Shown piece by piece: positions 54,919 through 64,000 of a DNA stretch of 64,000 nt (positions within the stretch are counted from its first letter, which is position 1; every line of letters begins with the position of its first letter). The notes below the pieces were generated by a model. That model had not been told where the DNA came from and did no database searches. It was given only the letters and a program-made list of their open reading frames with translations. This DNA is from Acidisphaera sp. S103. Its GTDB lineage: Bacteria; Pseudomonadota; Alphaproteobacteria; Acetobacterales; Acetobacteraceae. Location: assembly GCF_009765975.1 (NCBI RefSeq), contig NZ_LMUJ01000065.1:21185-85184 (forward strand). Reading direction: 5' to 3'. The position numbers and the translations under genes were made by a program.

Positions 54919-56306
54919 AGGGAAGTCTTGTTCATACGCGCAAGCAACCGCTTTGCCCGCGGGGTCCGTGCCCACACATCATCTGGGTGTTATCGAGGAG
55001 GTCGTGGAGTCGAACACCATGGACCTCCCCGAGTGTGTTGCCGGTCATCAAGTGCTTTGGGAAGACGCCCCAATCTTTCGGCGCCGACATGAACAGAGAT
55101 GAACGTCCAGCGCTTGACGCAGGTCAGGCGGTCATGGACGACCTGCTCCAGGTCTTCACGGAGTTGGATGGGAATGGCTTGAAGCGTGTTTTCAGAGGGG
55201 AGCCACTTCAAAGCGGATTTTCACTCAAGGAGCCTCATAGGCTGGCAGCGGAATGACCATTGCGATCGTGCCACGTGGTAACGTAACCTTGGGAACATCG
55301 ACGGCAACCCAGCCTACCCGGGATCAGGGCGAGCTCCGCATGGGAAGCGGTGAGGATGATTGCCGGATCCGATTCCGTCGGCTTGGCCCCTATCTCATTG
55401 CAGTGGACAACGGCCAGTGTGGCGGCCACAACGCGACCTTCAGCTGCGCCTACCGGCAGACGAATTAACAGGCCGCGGGCGGGGAGCGCCACCATCCGAG
55501 TCAGTTGGTCGGCGCCTTTCTATGGACAGAGTAGTCCTGGACGCCCCGGCCGAGGGCGTTACGGTATGGACACTCGACGGCCGAGGTCGACGCCGCGTCA
55601 GCAATGGCGAGCAGGTTTACCGCGTTGCCGGACTGGCGATGCGATGCAAGCCATCGGTCGCCAGGTTTGACGCCGCGTGTTGTCGAGGAAGCCGGGCACC
55701 AGGTCGCTATCATCGGCCTGTCGCCGCCCGGCTGGGATTGACGCTGATGCCGGAGTCAGTTCGGGGTATGATGTCGGACAGAGTATTGTACAGGCCGCTG
55801 GCTAACCCGAAGCGTATTCCGAGATCATTCTCGCTTATCCTGGGAACGGTTCAGCGGCAACGGTGGATTTCTTGCGGGCCGGAGGTGGTTCTTTGTGAGA
55901 TAAGGATCGGATTTCAGCAGCGCCGACGTCCATAGGGTTCCCGACACCTTGTTGGAGGACATATGACTTCGCGGGTCACCGATGGACTTGCCTTTCACCA
56001 AATACCAAGCATCCTGATATGCTCTCCGACCTGTAGGAGAAAGCGGGCGGATTAAGCCACCCAGTGGAAGTAACCTGCTTCAACGAGCAGACCCCCCAAC
56101 GTAAAATGAAGATCGCCGCGTTCTGATCTGCTTTTGCAGATAAAGAGGCTCGATCTCAACAAGAACTGAAATGCCAGTCCCAGCAAGGCTAGATCCCCAC
56201 TTGCCTCGCGAATTCATTCGTGCAAAATTACCAATATGACACTGTCTGGAAATGTGGCGGCAACAATATCTTCACCTAGAGGCGTCGCCAACCGGGGGAA
56301 TAAAAA
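54919..56306. other. 1.4-kb gene-poor stretch
   Basis: No gene supported. At 55346-55468 (plus) a frame reads DDCRIRFRRLGPYLIAVDNG followed by CGGHNATFSCAYRQ, like the C-terminal end of small secreted or lipoprotein-type hypotheticals, probably a remnant. The longer frame 55360-55935 is Arg/Pro-rich without motif. The last 250 bases are more AT-rich and lead into the next gene. Confidence 0.4.
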
Positions 56307-58634
56307 ATGCCAGATGACAATTCATATGACACAACAACAACGATGGACGCCAGCGCGTTCATCCAGACGATTGGTGTAAACACCCACGTCAACACGGGGG
56401 CAAACGGCTACGGCAATACGACTAACGTTCTCAGTGATCTATCCTACCTTGGCATCGATAATGTGCGCGACGGCGAAGACGGTTCCTTAGCCACACTGGA
56501 GACAATGGCGGCAGCCGGGATTAAGTTCGACTTCTTGCTCGCGGGCGGGGGCACCTACGTCCCGTCGGTAATAACAGGAGAGCTTTCCGTTATCGATGAG
56601 GTCGAGGCCAGCACAGCTGGCAGCGTCTACGCGGTGGAGGGCGCCAACGAAATCAATAATTTTCCGATCACATACAATGGCGTCGGCGGGCAGACAGGCG
56701 CCGTGGACATGCAGGAGGCTATCTATAGCTATACCAAGGCCGACACCAACTTGCCCGGCGTGAATGTTTTCTACTTCACCGGTTACAGCGGTGACCCTGA
56801 CCCCTCCACCACGTCCGGTCTTGCCGACTACGACAACCAGCATCCGTATTCGCAGCTCGGCGCTCCGCCGATGGATTACGTGAACCGGGCAGCCGCGCTG
56901 ACCAATGAGTCGTCCTCAACCGATCCGGCGGTCTACACCGAGACCGGCTACGCCAACAACGGCGGAGCATACAGCGGTACGTTTGGAACATTTTTAGGTC
57001 AGTACGGGCAGGCCGTCTACACGCTTGACCTCCTGTTCGACGATGCAGTGCAAGGCATCCAGACCACCTACCTCTACGAGTTGATGGAGGAAGGCGATGG
57101 CCTTGGACTGTTCAATGGCGACAGCTCCACCACACCGACGATGGCCGCTACCGCGATCCACAACCTGACATCCATTTTGGCCGATAGCGGTACCGTGGCG
57201 CCCATGGGCGTTGGTTACACAGTTCAGAATCTGCCTTCTGATGGCAATTCGATGGAGTTGCTGAAGTCCAACGGTGACTCCGATATCGTTGTCTGGGCGG
57301 AACCACAGGTAAGCGAGTACGCCACGACACCCACGACCCCTGTGACGGTCTCATTGGACCAGTCCTACGCGACAGTCGACGTATTCGATCCGATGTCCGG
57401 CACATCGCCGATTGAAACGCTGTACAACGTCAGCGCCGTAACCCTGGAGCTCACAGACCATCCGCTTATCATCGAGGTCGATCCCACAGCTTCCACAACC
57501 GGCACCGAATCGTCGACCGACACAGCTCTATTCGCTGGTTCATCGTCTGTCTTGACGGATGCCGACGGAAACACCTGGGGTATTAACACCTCAAATAGTG
57601 ATATTGTCCTGAACGGAACCACTGACATCTACAGCCTGCCAATCACCGAGATGGTCTACGTGAACACCTTAGTGTGGGCGGACACGTCGGAGGGCTGGTA
57701 TGACATATACGACAATGGCGGTGCGGCCTGGGTTGCCTGGGGGCCCGGCAATATCAACCCACTTCCTTCTGCCTCTGGCACGACGATCAATGCTGGGGAT
57801 ACGACGGACGCGATCACGGACGCCAGCGGCAATACGTGGCAGATCTCTGCGGGGTCAGCGTACCAGATCGTAGTTGACGGAGGCCAGGATCTTCACACCG
57901 GGCCAATCACGCAGATGGCGTATGTCGACAACACGGTGTGGGCAGAGTCTGGTGGCAGTTGGTACTCGGTGGAATCCACGCCCGGCGAAGGCGATGGTCA
58001 AATCACCGTCACTTCCGGTCCGACGACGACACCTTTCGAGTCGCCAAACGAGACGGTCGTTGTCGCTGGCGACACCACGGACACGGTAACCGATGAGAAC
58101 GGTGATGTCTGGGGGTTAAACTCAGCAGACTACCTCACGCTCAACGGCACCATCGCCGGTAACACAACACAACAGGCATTGGCCTACGTTGACCACACGA
58201 TCTGGGTGGCGGGTGGCGGCAACTGGTACTCGTTGGCGGATGAGGACGGGTCTGTCGTCCTCACAGGTGGAAGCGGAGAGACAAGCCCACTGGGCAGCGA
58301 CGATGACGACGCCGCGTTGGTCAGTCATGCCGCAATTAGCGCCGGACTAAGCTTGCCGACATCTGTGCAATCCTTCGCTGAAACCACGACACCTGTACCC
58401 GCAGCGACAGCCACACCAACAGCAACGCCCACGTCCTTGGCAAGCATTCTCGCCAACAACAACGTGACGCATCACGCATTTGGCGCGCTGGGGCTTTCCG
58501 ATGTGATGACCCACGGCCGATCGATTCGGGAGCCAACGACATTCAGGGGAACGTTCTCCCAAATGGGGTCAGACGTACACCATTCTATGGTAATCGATAC
58601 GCCTCACTCCGCGGTGTTCTCCGCGCATTCGTAG
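56307..58634 (+). CDS. Glycosidase-like (clan GH-A type) extracellular protein with C-terminal W-repeats
   Basis: 775 residues, rich in Thr, Ser, Asp and Gly and poor in Lys and Cys, as in secreted proteins; no N-terminal signal peptide, so a non-Sec route such as type I secretion is likely. Residues ~15-390 look like a TIM-barrel glycosidase: acid/base candidate Glu115 (VEGANEINNF), NQHPYS, and nucleophile candidate Glu212 (VYTETGYAN). From ~400 come three related beta units, each containing a T-D-x-x-G-(N/D)-x-W opening, an L-x-L/V-N/D-G strand, an A/M-x-Y-V-(N/D)-x-x-(V/I)-W segment and a W-Y ending. A Thr/Pro/Ala linker precedes a His-rich end. ATG at 56307 follows GGGGGAATA. Substrate unknown. 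Confidence 0.7.
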   Translation: MPDDNSYDTTTTMDASAFIQTIGVNTHVNTGANGYGNTTNVLSDLSYLGIDNVRDGEDGSLATLETMAAAGIKFDFLLAGGGTYVPSVITGELSVIDEVEASTAGSVYAVEGANEINNFPITYNGVGGQTGAVDMQEAIYSYTKADTNLPGVNVFYFTGYSGDPDPSTTSGLADYDNQHPYSQLGAPPMDYVNRAAALTNESSSTDPAVYTETGYANNGGAYSGTFGTFLGQYGQAVYTLDLLFDDAVQGIQTTYLYELMEEGDGLGLFNGDSSTTPTMAATAIHNLTSILADSGTVAPMGVGYTVQNLPSDGNSMELLKSNGDSDIVVWAEPQVSEYATTPTTPVTVSLDQSYATVDVFDPMSGTSPIETLYNVSAVTLELTDHPLIIEVDPTASTTGTESSTDTALFAGSSSVLTDADGNTWGINTSNSDIVLNGTTDIYSLPITEMVYVNTLVWADTSEGWYDIYDNGGAAWVAWGPGNINPLPSASGTTINAGDTTDAITDASGNTWQISAGSAYQIVVDGGQDLHTGPITQMAYVDNTVWAESGGSWYSVESTPGEGDGQITVTSGPTTTPFESPNETVVVAGDTTDTVTDENGDVWGLNSADYLTLNGTIAGNTTQQALAYVDHTIWVAGGGNWYSLADEDGSVVLTGGSGETSPLGSDDDDAALVSHAAISAGLSLPTSVQSFAETTTPVPAATATPTATPTSLASILANNNVTHHAFGALGLSDVMTHGRSIREPTTFRGTFSQMGSDVHHSMVIDTPHSAVFSAHS

Positions 58635-59257
58635 GTGGAATTTGGCGGGAATGGCCATTGGTGAGTTCATGTCGAATTATGGACTGCACTCACTTCCTCC
58701 GATCCCGGCCAAGATAATTCTGACACTGACGGAGCGGGGATAGGGCGAGGTGACGTGTGGAGGAGGCTGCCGAAATCCTGGGCTCGACGCTCTACGACGT
58801 CAAAAGCGTGCTAAGCCTTTGACGTCGTAGGGTTGGCTTGAGCACCTTCGGGACGGCCGGTAGCTGTTCGTCCCCCATGCCCTGGCATCCGCGTTCGTCC
58901 CGAGAGAAGACGTGGATTGGTGAAATGCCGCCTCGTTGCAGCTTCGGTTGACACAGAACATCGAGACGTTCGCATAAATTGCCGAGCCAGGCAGATGGCT
59001 TCCTGGTGCGATCGGAACCGGAGCATATCAACGAACAACGCTATCAGAGCCACTTCGGTAGAAATGGTGCGTCGCGGTGCGCCATTTCGCATATGCATTT
59101 TTATGCAAAAAAGTAAGCTGTGGACGTCGGTTAAAAGGACGTCGGCACGCAACTTCAACCGATTCGACTCTAACCCTTATGGTCGCCTTGCATCTAGACC
59201 TCAAGACCATTATGCGCATGTCTGTTCCGCATTAGGTAACAAGGGCTAGCTACTTTC
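58635..59257. other. Gap with a 13-bp inverted repeat
   Basis: CTACGACGTCAAA (58792-58804) and TTTGACGTCGTAG (58818-58830) pair perfectly around 13 bases. The left arm overlaps a short plus frame (VEEAAEILGSTLYDVKSVLSL, ending at the hairpin), which looks like the last helix of a small HTH or antitoxin-like protein, truncated. No other gene. Confidence 0.5.
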
Positions 59258-60328
59258 ATGCTTCAATTACAAACAAAAGCACATCGGTTTGCGGTGTTGG
59301 ATGGCCTTCGCGGCGTCGCAGCACTGGTCGTGCTGACCTTGCATCTAGTACAACAACATGACCTGACAGCCCTTCCCTTTGCCGGTTTAGCCGTCGATTT
59401 CTTCTACCTGCTCAGTGGGTTCGTCGTTTCCTTCGCCTACGAGCGACGGCTGCAGAGCGGATCAATGGACCTGGCTTCATTCGCTCGGATACGGATCACA
59501 CGCTTATATCCCTTGATCCTGTTAGGCACGGCGATGGGCATCGCCCTCGCGTTGCTGGCCGCGACAGTCAAGCTCGACGTTACCTATGAGCAGATCGCAC
59601 TCAGCGGAACCTTGGCTCTCTTGCTTTTGCCCTCCTACGTGTTTCCGCAATGGGAAACAGCTTATCCATTCAACATGGCAAGTTGGTCTCTCGCATTCGA
59701 GCTGTTCGTAAACGCCGTATACGGTGTGATCGCGCCACACCTGACATCGCGGCGACTAATGATATTGACTGCCTGTAGCGCCGTCGTGCTGGCATGGGTG
59801 GCCTTCATGAACCATGGTATTTACGGCGGCAATAATCAGGGAAATTTTGCCTACGGATTCGGTCGAGTGATGTTCCCGTTTTTTGCCGGAGTTCTACTCT
59901 ACAGATGTAGAATCTCCCAACATTTTGCCTCCTGGATTGGCCTCGGCCTGATCTTGAGTTTAGCAGTTCTTTTGTTACTGCCGCTACATATATCAGGCCT
60001 TTTCGACCTCCTCTATGTCGTTCTGCTTTTTCCGGCGATCATCGCGATCGGAGCCGCGGTTGAGCCAGGACCAAGACTCGCCCAGGGTTGCCGCATCGCT
60101 GGTGAACTTTCATATCCCCTCTACATCCTGCAGGGGCCGGTGCTTCGGATCGGAGAAGAACTGCTGAGGCATTGGCATTTCGGCCTGATCGGCTGTTGGC
60201 TGTTTGGCATCATCGAGGCAGGCATTGTTGCCGAGATCGCCTACTTATCCCTCAAATTTTATGACAAACCACTACAGCAATATTTTAAGCTCAAAGGCCG
60301 ACCTGCCCCTGCGTTGCAAAATTTTTGA
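59258..60328 (+). CDS. Acyltransferase 3 (second copy)
   Basis: 356 residues, about 10 membrane segments. Motifs: RFAVLDGLRGVAALVVLTLHLVQ with His, AVDFFYLLSGFVVSFAYERRL, FARIRITRLYPLILLGTA, and NMASWSLAFELFVNAVYGV. Family members O-acylate glycans or lipids in the envelope. Follows the glycosidase-like gene by 0.6 kb; joint action on an exopolysaccharide is possible but unproven. Only distantly similar to the acyltransferase at 27323. Confidence 0.9.
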   Translation: MLQLQTKAHRFAVLDGLRGVAALVVLTLHLVQQHDLTALPFAGLAVDFFYLLSGFVVSFAYERRLQSGSMDLASFARIRITRLYPLILLGTAMGIALALLAATVKLDVTYEQIALSGTLALLLLPSYVFPQWETAYPFNMASWSLAFELFVNAVYGVIAPHLTSRRLMILTACSAVVLAWVAFMNHGIYGGNNQGNFAYGFGRVMFPFFAGVLLYRCRISQHFASWIGLGLILSLAVLLLLPLHISGLFDLLYVVLLFPAIIAIGAAVEPGPRLAQGCRIAGELSYPLYILQGPVLRIGEELLRHWHFGLIGCWLFGIIEAGIVAEIAYLSLKFYDKPLQQYFKLKGRPAPALQNF

Positions 60329-60688
60329 TTTATGTGGTGACACTTGCGCTAGCGGCGTTATGGAGCAGTTGCCACCCAAAGGATGATCCGGGGGCCGAAA
60401 GCTCCATCATCGGCAACGACTTAACCGGCCAGCCATGGTTACGGAACGACCCCGGGGAAATTACGGCATTTGGCAACAACCGGCATCGGCCGAGTGTTAA
60501 GCCTCTGTTCGCAACGCCTTCCCCGGCACCGCCTTTCCGGCGTGCAGTGCTTGTCCGCGGCCTTTATCCTGGTGGCTGGTTGCCGAACGAGGCGGCCGTT
60601 CCGTCGCGGCACATCGAAATGGGGGACGATAACGACCGATGCCTTGACGTTGGTGCTACTCAGTATTACCCGGCGATAGGAGGTAGCC
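60329..60688. other. No recognised gene
   Basis: 360 bases before the toxin-antitoxin module; the last 20 contain TAGGAGGTAGCC, the antitoxin's ribosome binding site. Confidence 0.4.
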
Positions 60689-60961
60689 ATGACCGCGAAG
60701 ACGTCGATTTCGCTGACCGACGACCAGGCAGCCTATGCGCGCACGCTCGTCGAGAGCGGGCAGTACCCGAGCCTGAGCGCGGTTCTCCAGCGCGGTCTGG
60801 AGATGCTGCGGCGCGATTCCGAGATGCACGATGCGGAACTCCAGGCCCTCCGGTCACTGATCGATCAGCGGCGCGCCGGAGCCTTCGTCGATCTCGACGA
60901 GGGTGAGGCGGAGACCCGCGCGATGCTGGGGCGCAAGAGGAAAGCGCGTGCGACGTTATAA
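60689..60961 (+). CDS. ParD-type antitoxin (ribbon-helix-helix)
   Basis: 90 residues. N-terminal RHH: KTSISLTDDQAAYARTLVESGQYPSLSAVLQRGLEMLRR. A flexible C-terminal half (VDLDEGEAETRAMLGRKRKA) should wrap the toxin. It overlaps the toxin start by 14 bases, so the two are coupled. Binding of the pair to its own promoter is typical. Confidence 0.92.
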   Translation: MTAKTSISLTDDQAAYARTLVESGQYPSLSAVLQRGLEMLRRDSEMHDAELQALRSLIDQRRAGAFVDLDEGEAETRAMLGRKRKARATL

Positions 60962-61295
60962 GGTCAGCCGCGCCGCAGACATCACAGGCGACCTCGACCT
61001 CATCGAGGGACATTTAGTTCATGTCTACCAGGAATTCGGGGACGACCTGGAGAATGCGATGGAGCGAGCGTCCGCTCGCATCAACGAGGCCCTGGCCTAC
61101 ATGCGGACATTCGCGGCCCATCCCCACCGGGGCATCGAACACACGAAGATCAGGCCCGGCATTCGGACCGTGACCAACAAGAATTTTATCTTCTACTTCG
61201 AGATCGATGAGCTGTCGTCAGAGGTTAGAATACTCTCTACGTTCTTCGGCGGCGTAGACCATCGGCAGCAGATCCTGGATCGTTTTCGGCACTGA
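60948..61295 (+). CDS. ParE/RelE-superfamily toxin
   Basis: 115 residues from the GTG at 60948 (AAGAGGAAAGC upstream). Reads RRYKVSRAADITGDLDLIEGHLV, helical hairpin DDLENAMERASARINEALAYMRTF, and PHRGIEHTKIRPGIRTVTNKNFIFYFEID, then VRILSTFFGGVDHRQQIL, the standard ParE ending. ParE toxins poison DNA gyrase. Intact, unlike the other toxin loci in the window. Confidence 0.92.
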   Translation: MRRYKVSRAADITGDLDLIEGHLVHVYQEFGDDLENAMERASARINEALAYMRTFAAHPHRGIEHTKIRPGIRTVTNKNFIFYFEIDELSSEVRILSTFFGGVDHRQQILDRFRH

Positions 61296-61487
61296 CCGCT
61301 TGGACCAGCGGCGTGGGTGTAGGTGGCAACTGCTCCATAATGCCACTCAGCCGCTGCCATCGAGCTAACGCTCAAGGTCGAAGGTTTGAACGAACCAGTC
61401 AGCGCATCGGCTCCAGCCTCGGCTCTCACAAGACCTGATGATCTCATCCGAATTGATCCGACCTTTGTCATCCGATAGGATCAACGA

Positions 61488-62630
61488 ATGAAATTCGACG
61501 AGATTTACAAACGTCTGAGCACCTACCGCACCTCGGGCGGCGAAAAGCTTCTATTCCTGCTCACCCCCACCACCATGCGCGGAATCTACGACTGTGTCCT
61601 GCACAGCAATGCGCAGGAATGTATTGAGCTTGGCACCGGCTACGGTGCGACCACTTGCATCATCGCCGCTGCCTTGCAGGAGCGAGGCGGTGGGTGCGTC
61701 ACCACTATTGACATCATGGTGCACGACCCGATTGGCATCCATGTCCTGGCCGCCCATACCGGTATGGCCCCCTATATCAACGCCATCTGTAGCACCGCCG
61801 GTTACAACTGGTACATGGGCGATCTGATCGCCGCTCAAACGAAAAACGGAGTCTGCGAACCGTGCCTGGATTTCTGCTTCCTCGATGGTGCCCATGAATG
61901 GGGCCACGACGCGCTGGCCGTCTACCTGGTCGGCAAGCTGCTGCGTCCCGGCTCGTGGCTGGTGATGGATGACCTCGACCTCCGCCCCCGCGGCGGCCAC
62001 CCCGCCTGGGAAACCGTTTTCGCCCACTTCACCGAAGCCGAACTCGACACCTACCACGTTGCCCGCATCTACAACCTGATCCTGCGCCAGCACCCCGATT
62101 TCGGAGAGTTCGCTCTCGGTGACGGCGGCCGCACCGGCTGGGCGCGCAAGAAGTCCGCCGCGCCATCGCCCTGGTACCCCACCACGCATGTGCTGGACCC
62201 GCTGCGGCTGGGCTGGCGACAAGCATTCGCTCCCGCGGAACTGGCGGCCCAAGCTCATCGTACCGACGGAATAAATATCAGGCGGAAAGGCAGCGCCATT
62301 CAGATCGATGCCGAGCTGACCGACCCGTTCTTCATCCTGCCCGGTGCCGTCGTTGCCCAGCGCTCGATCGATGCGATCACGCTGCGGGTCCACTTGGTCA
62401 GTCCGCCGACGGAGACACTGCAAATCTTCTGGATCAACGCGACCAGGGAAAACTTCAACGAGGAGCAGAGCATGCGAGTCAAGCTCGCCGCCGAGGATGG
62501 CTGGCGCGACATCGCCATCCGCATCAACGGCACGCGCGAGAAATGGCCCGTGCGCGCCATCCGACTGGATCTGACAGATGGCCCATCAACCGTGCTGTGG
62601 GACGATTTCGCCATCGGCGGCTGGATCTAG
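61488..62630 (+). CDS. Class I SAM methyltransferase with beta-rich C-terminal domain
   Basis: 380 residues. Residues ~30-200: Methyltransferase_24-type Rossmann fold with ECIELGTGYGATTCIIAAAL (motif I), VTTIDIMVHD, DFCFLDGAHEWGHDALAVYLVGKLLRPGSWLVMDDLD (motifs IV and post). Residues ~260-380: a beta-sandwich-like tail (AIQIDAELTDPFFILPG, TLQIFWINA, RDIAIRINGTREKWPVRAIRLDL) of the kind found on sugar-modifying enzymes. Methylation of a glycan or secondary metabolite is plausible. It lies between the toxin module and the IS. Confidence 0.85.
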   Translation: MKFDEIYKRLSTYRTSGGEKLLFLLTPTTMRGIYDCVLHSNAQECIELGTGYGATTCIIAAALQERGGGCVTTIDIMVHDPIGIHVLAAHTGMAPYINAICSTAGYNWYMGDLIAAQTKNGVCEPCLDFCFLDGAHEWGHDALAVYLVGKLLRPGSWLVMDDLDLRPRGGHPAWETVFAHFTEAELDTYHVARIYNLILRQHPDFGEFALGDGGRTGWARKKSAAPSPWYPTTHVLDPLRLGWRQAFAPAELAAQAHRTDGINIRRKGSAIQIDAELTDPFFILPGAVVAQRSIDAITLRVHLVSPPTETLQIFWINATRENFNEEQSMRVKLAAEDGWRDIAIRINGTREKWPVRAIRLDLTDGPSTVLWDDFAIGGWI

Positions 62631-62656
62631 ACCAGATGTTCGCCTGAGATAGGGGC

Positions 62657-62735
62657 GACCCGTCTCACAGTATGCAGGGTTTCGAGGGTTGCGCCGGGTG
62701 GTCTGGTGCCGAGCCTCATGCATAGGAGACGGGTC
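62657..62735 (+). ncRNA. Structured leader of the IS110 element (bridge-RNA candidate)
   Basis: GACCCGTCTC (62657-62666) and GAGACGGGTC (62726-62735) enclose a 59-base, G-rich region immediately before the transposase ATG. IS110-family elements encode guide (bridge/seek) RNAs in a non-coding end (established for IS621 and relatives). Whether this short hairpin is that RNA or only the element's end is unknown. Confidence 0.4.
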
Positions 62736-63845
62736 ATGGACAAGCCTATCATTTACGTCGGTCTGGATGTGCACAAAGATACGATCGCAGTCGCACTGGC
62801 CGAAGCGGGCAAGCGGGGAGAAGTGCGCCAGCATGGCCAGATTGCGAACACGCCTACTGCCCTGAAGGGGATGGCGGCGAGATTGTCTCGCGGCGGCAGC
62901 GACCTGCGGTTCTGTTACGAGGCCGGACCCTGTGGCTACGGGATCCAACGGCAATTGACGGTGGCCGGACACGAATGTGTGGTCGTTGCGCCGTCGCTGA
63001 TCCCGCGCAGGCCCGGCGATCGGATCAAGACTGACCGGCGTGACGCGATCAATCTCGCCAAGCTACATCGAGCGGGCGAACTGACTGCGGTCTGGGTTCC
63101 GGATCAGACGCACGAGGCGATCCGCGATCTTGTCCGTGCGCGTCTGGCGGCGGTGCGCACCCTGCGCCAGGCGCGTCAGCAGCTCTCCGGTTTCCTGCTG
63201 CGGCATGGCCATCACTACCACCGACCGGCCTGGACGCTGATGCACCGGCGCTGGCTGGCGGGATTGCGCTTCGAACAGCCCGTGCACCACATCGTGCTGG
63301 AAGATTGCATCGCTGCCGTCGAAGCGGCGACGGCACGGCGCGACCGCCTGCATGCGCATATCGAAGTAGCGTTGCCGGACTGGTCGCTGGCACCGGTGGT
63401 GCACGCTCTGCAGGCGTTGCGTGGGATGGCCCTGGTGGTGGCCGCCACATTGATCGCGGAACTCGGTGACATCACCCGTTTCACCAATCCGCGCCAGCTC
63501 ATGGCGTATCTGGGTCTGGTCCCATCGGAGCATTCCAGTGGCGGAACGCGACGCCAGGGCGGGATCACCAAGGCTGGCAATGGCGCCGCACGGCGTATGC
63601 TGGTCGAGGCAGCCTGGAGTTATCGCTTTCCACCCCGGATCAGCCGAGAGCTGTTGTTGCGTCAAGAGGGGCTATCCAAGGCAGTCCGCGACACCGCCTG
63701 GAAGGCCCAGGAGCGGCTATGTCGCCGCTATCGCAAGCTGTCCCAAGCTGGGAAGCTGCCGACCGTGGTGACTGCCGCGATTGCGCGCGAACTGTCAGGC
63801 TTCGTCTGGGCAATTGCCCAATTGGTGCAGCAAGCGAACGGCTGA
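62736..63845 (+). CDS. IS110-family transposase (DEDD recombinase)
   Basis: 369 residues from the ATG at 62736, behind AGGAGACGGGTC; a Met at 62706 is in frame. RuvC-like catalytic domain: IYVGLDVHKDTIAVAL (first Asp), FCYEAGPCGYGIQ (Glu) and IKTDRRDAINLAKLHRAGELTAVWVP (Asp pair). C-terminal Transposase_20 part: ALRGMALVVAATLIAELGDITRFTNPRQLMAYLGLVPSEHSSGG with the catalytic Ser region. Complete, no lesion seen, so possibly active. Confidence 0.95.
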   Translation: MDKPIIYVGLDVHKDTIAVALAEAGKRGEVRQHGQIANTPTALKGMAARLSRGGSDLRFCYEAGPCGYGIQRQLTVAGHECVVVAPSLIPRRPGDRIKTDRRDAINLAKLHRAGELTAVWVPDQTHEAIRDLVRARLAAVRTLRQARQQLSGFLLRHGHHYHRPAWTLMHRRWLAGLRFEQPVHHIVLEDCIAAVEAATARRDRLHAHIEVALPDWSLAPVVHALQALRGMALVVAATLIAELGDITRFTNPRQLMAYLGLVPSEHSSGGTRRQGGITKAGNGAARRMLVEAAWSYRFPPRISRELLLRQEGLSKAVRDTAWKAQERLCRRYRKLSQAGKLPTVVTAAIARELSGFVWAIAQLVQQANG

Positions 63846-64000
63846 TACGTACGAAGGCAAGCGCCAGGGAGGACGACAGCCGCATCAACACATCCCAAAA
63901 CTGAGCAAGGCTGGGGGCACGGTCACGGTCAGGAGAACCCTCGCATCCACTATCAGCCGGATCTCATCCGATGCTGGCTCCTAGACAGAGGAAGCTCCGC

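Larger units (their letters stand above)
62631..64000 (+). mobile_element. IS110-family insertion sequence, right end at or beyond window edge
   Basis: Contains one transposase gene with a structured leader upstream and at least 155 non-coding bases downstream. IS110 members usually lack terminal inverted repeats and do not duplicate the target, so the borders cannot be set from sequence alone. The left limit is placed just after the methyltransferase stop as a bound. Confidence 0.6.

Noticed and set aside
1..64000. CRISPR array or rRNA operon
   Set aside because: No regularly spaced direct repeats and no rRNA-like sequence were seen; the only short array is the GGCGCAC tandem.

Overview
The window is a high-GC segment of a proteobacterial genome. 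It is most likely an alphaproteobacterium, and the overall repertoire (SRAP protein, AraC/MFS pairs, extracellular glycosidase-like protein with W-rich repeats) reminds me of Acetobacteraceae. That taxonomic placement is an inference from the gene set, not from a marker gene. No rRNA or CRISPR array was seen, and the only tRNA sequence found is a 3' half.

Layout. 1-950: the 3' part of pdxY, then the 3' half of a tRNA-Arg(TCT) with no 5' half beside it, which looks like the attachment site of an integrated element. 950-12800: a defence-like accessory block. It holds two orphan ORFs, a DprA-like protein translationally coupled to a degenerate-HAD + phosphoribosyltransferase fusion, a PIN-domain protein behind an unknown partner, a DNA methyltransferase fused to a nuclease-like tail (broken by a one-base frameshift), and a SNF2 helicase whose operon partner carries the same C-terminal RGRGRP module. 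13000-32400: a patchwork of small genes and wreckage. It includes a tandem-duplicated GNAT enzyme, AraC regulator/fosmidomycin-type exporter, another MFS exporter, a decayed hipBA locus, an ISL3-like remnant, GNAT genes, a fluoride riboswitch with crcB, a wHTH-nucleotidyltransferase with a frameshifted HEPN partner, an acyltransferase and an SRAP protein. A fragment of an SRAP paralogue lies 16 kb away.

30800-37650: drug and solute export, with a DHA2-type MFS divergent from an overlapping YdcZ-like transporter / RND adaptor / RND pump operon. 38000-52300: a dense stress-handling region. It holds an AhpC-like peroxiredoxin, glutathione transferase, FucU-like mutarotase, two paralogous NTF2-like proteins, AlkB and Ogt (DNA alkylation repair), RidA, OsmC, an AraC regulator, an alpha/beta hydrolase, EgtD, an MFS exporter, a nitroreductase and a PEP-mutase-family enzyme. 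Together these suggest handling of electrophiles, peroxides and alkylating compounds.

53000-64000: a perfect 26-bp inverted repeat, a metallophosphoesterase, a histidine phosphatase with an altered RHG motif, a 1.4-kb gene-poor stretch, a 775-residue glycosidase-like protein with C-terminal repeats, an acyltransferase, an intact parDE-type module, a methyltransferase with a beta-rich tail, and an IS110-family element that runs to the window edge. The many fragments (metY-like, hipA, SRAP, NHL-repeat, helicase tail, GNAT, HEPN) show repeated insertion and decay, which is typical of a genomic island.
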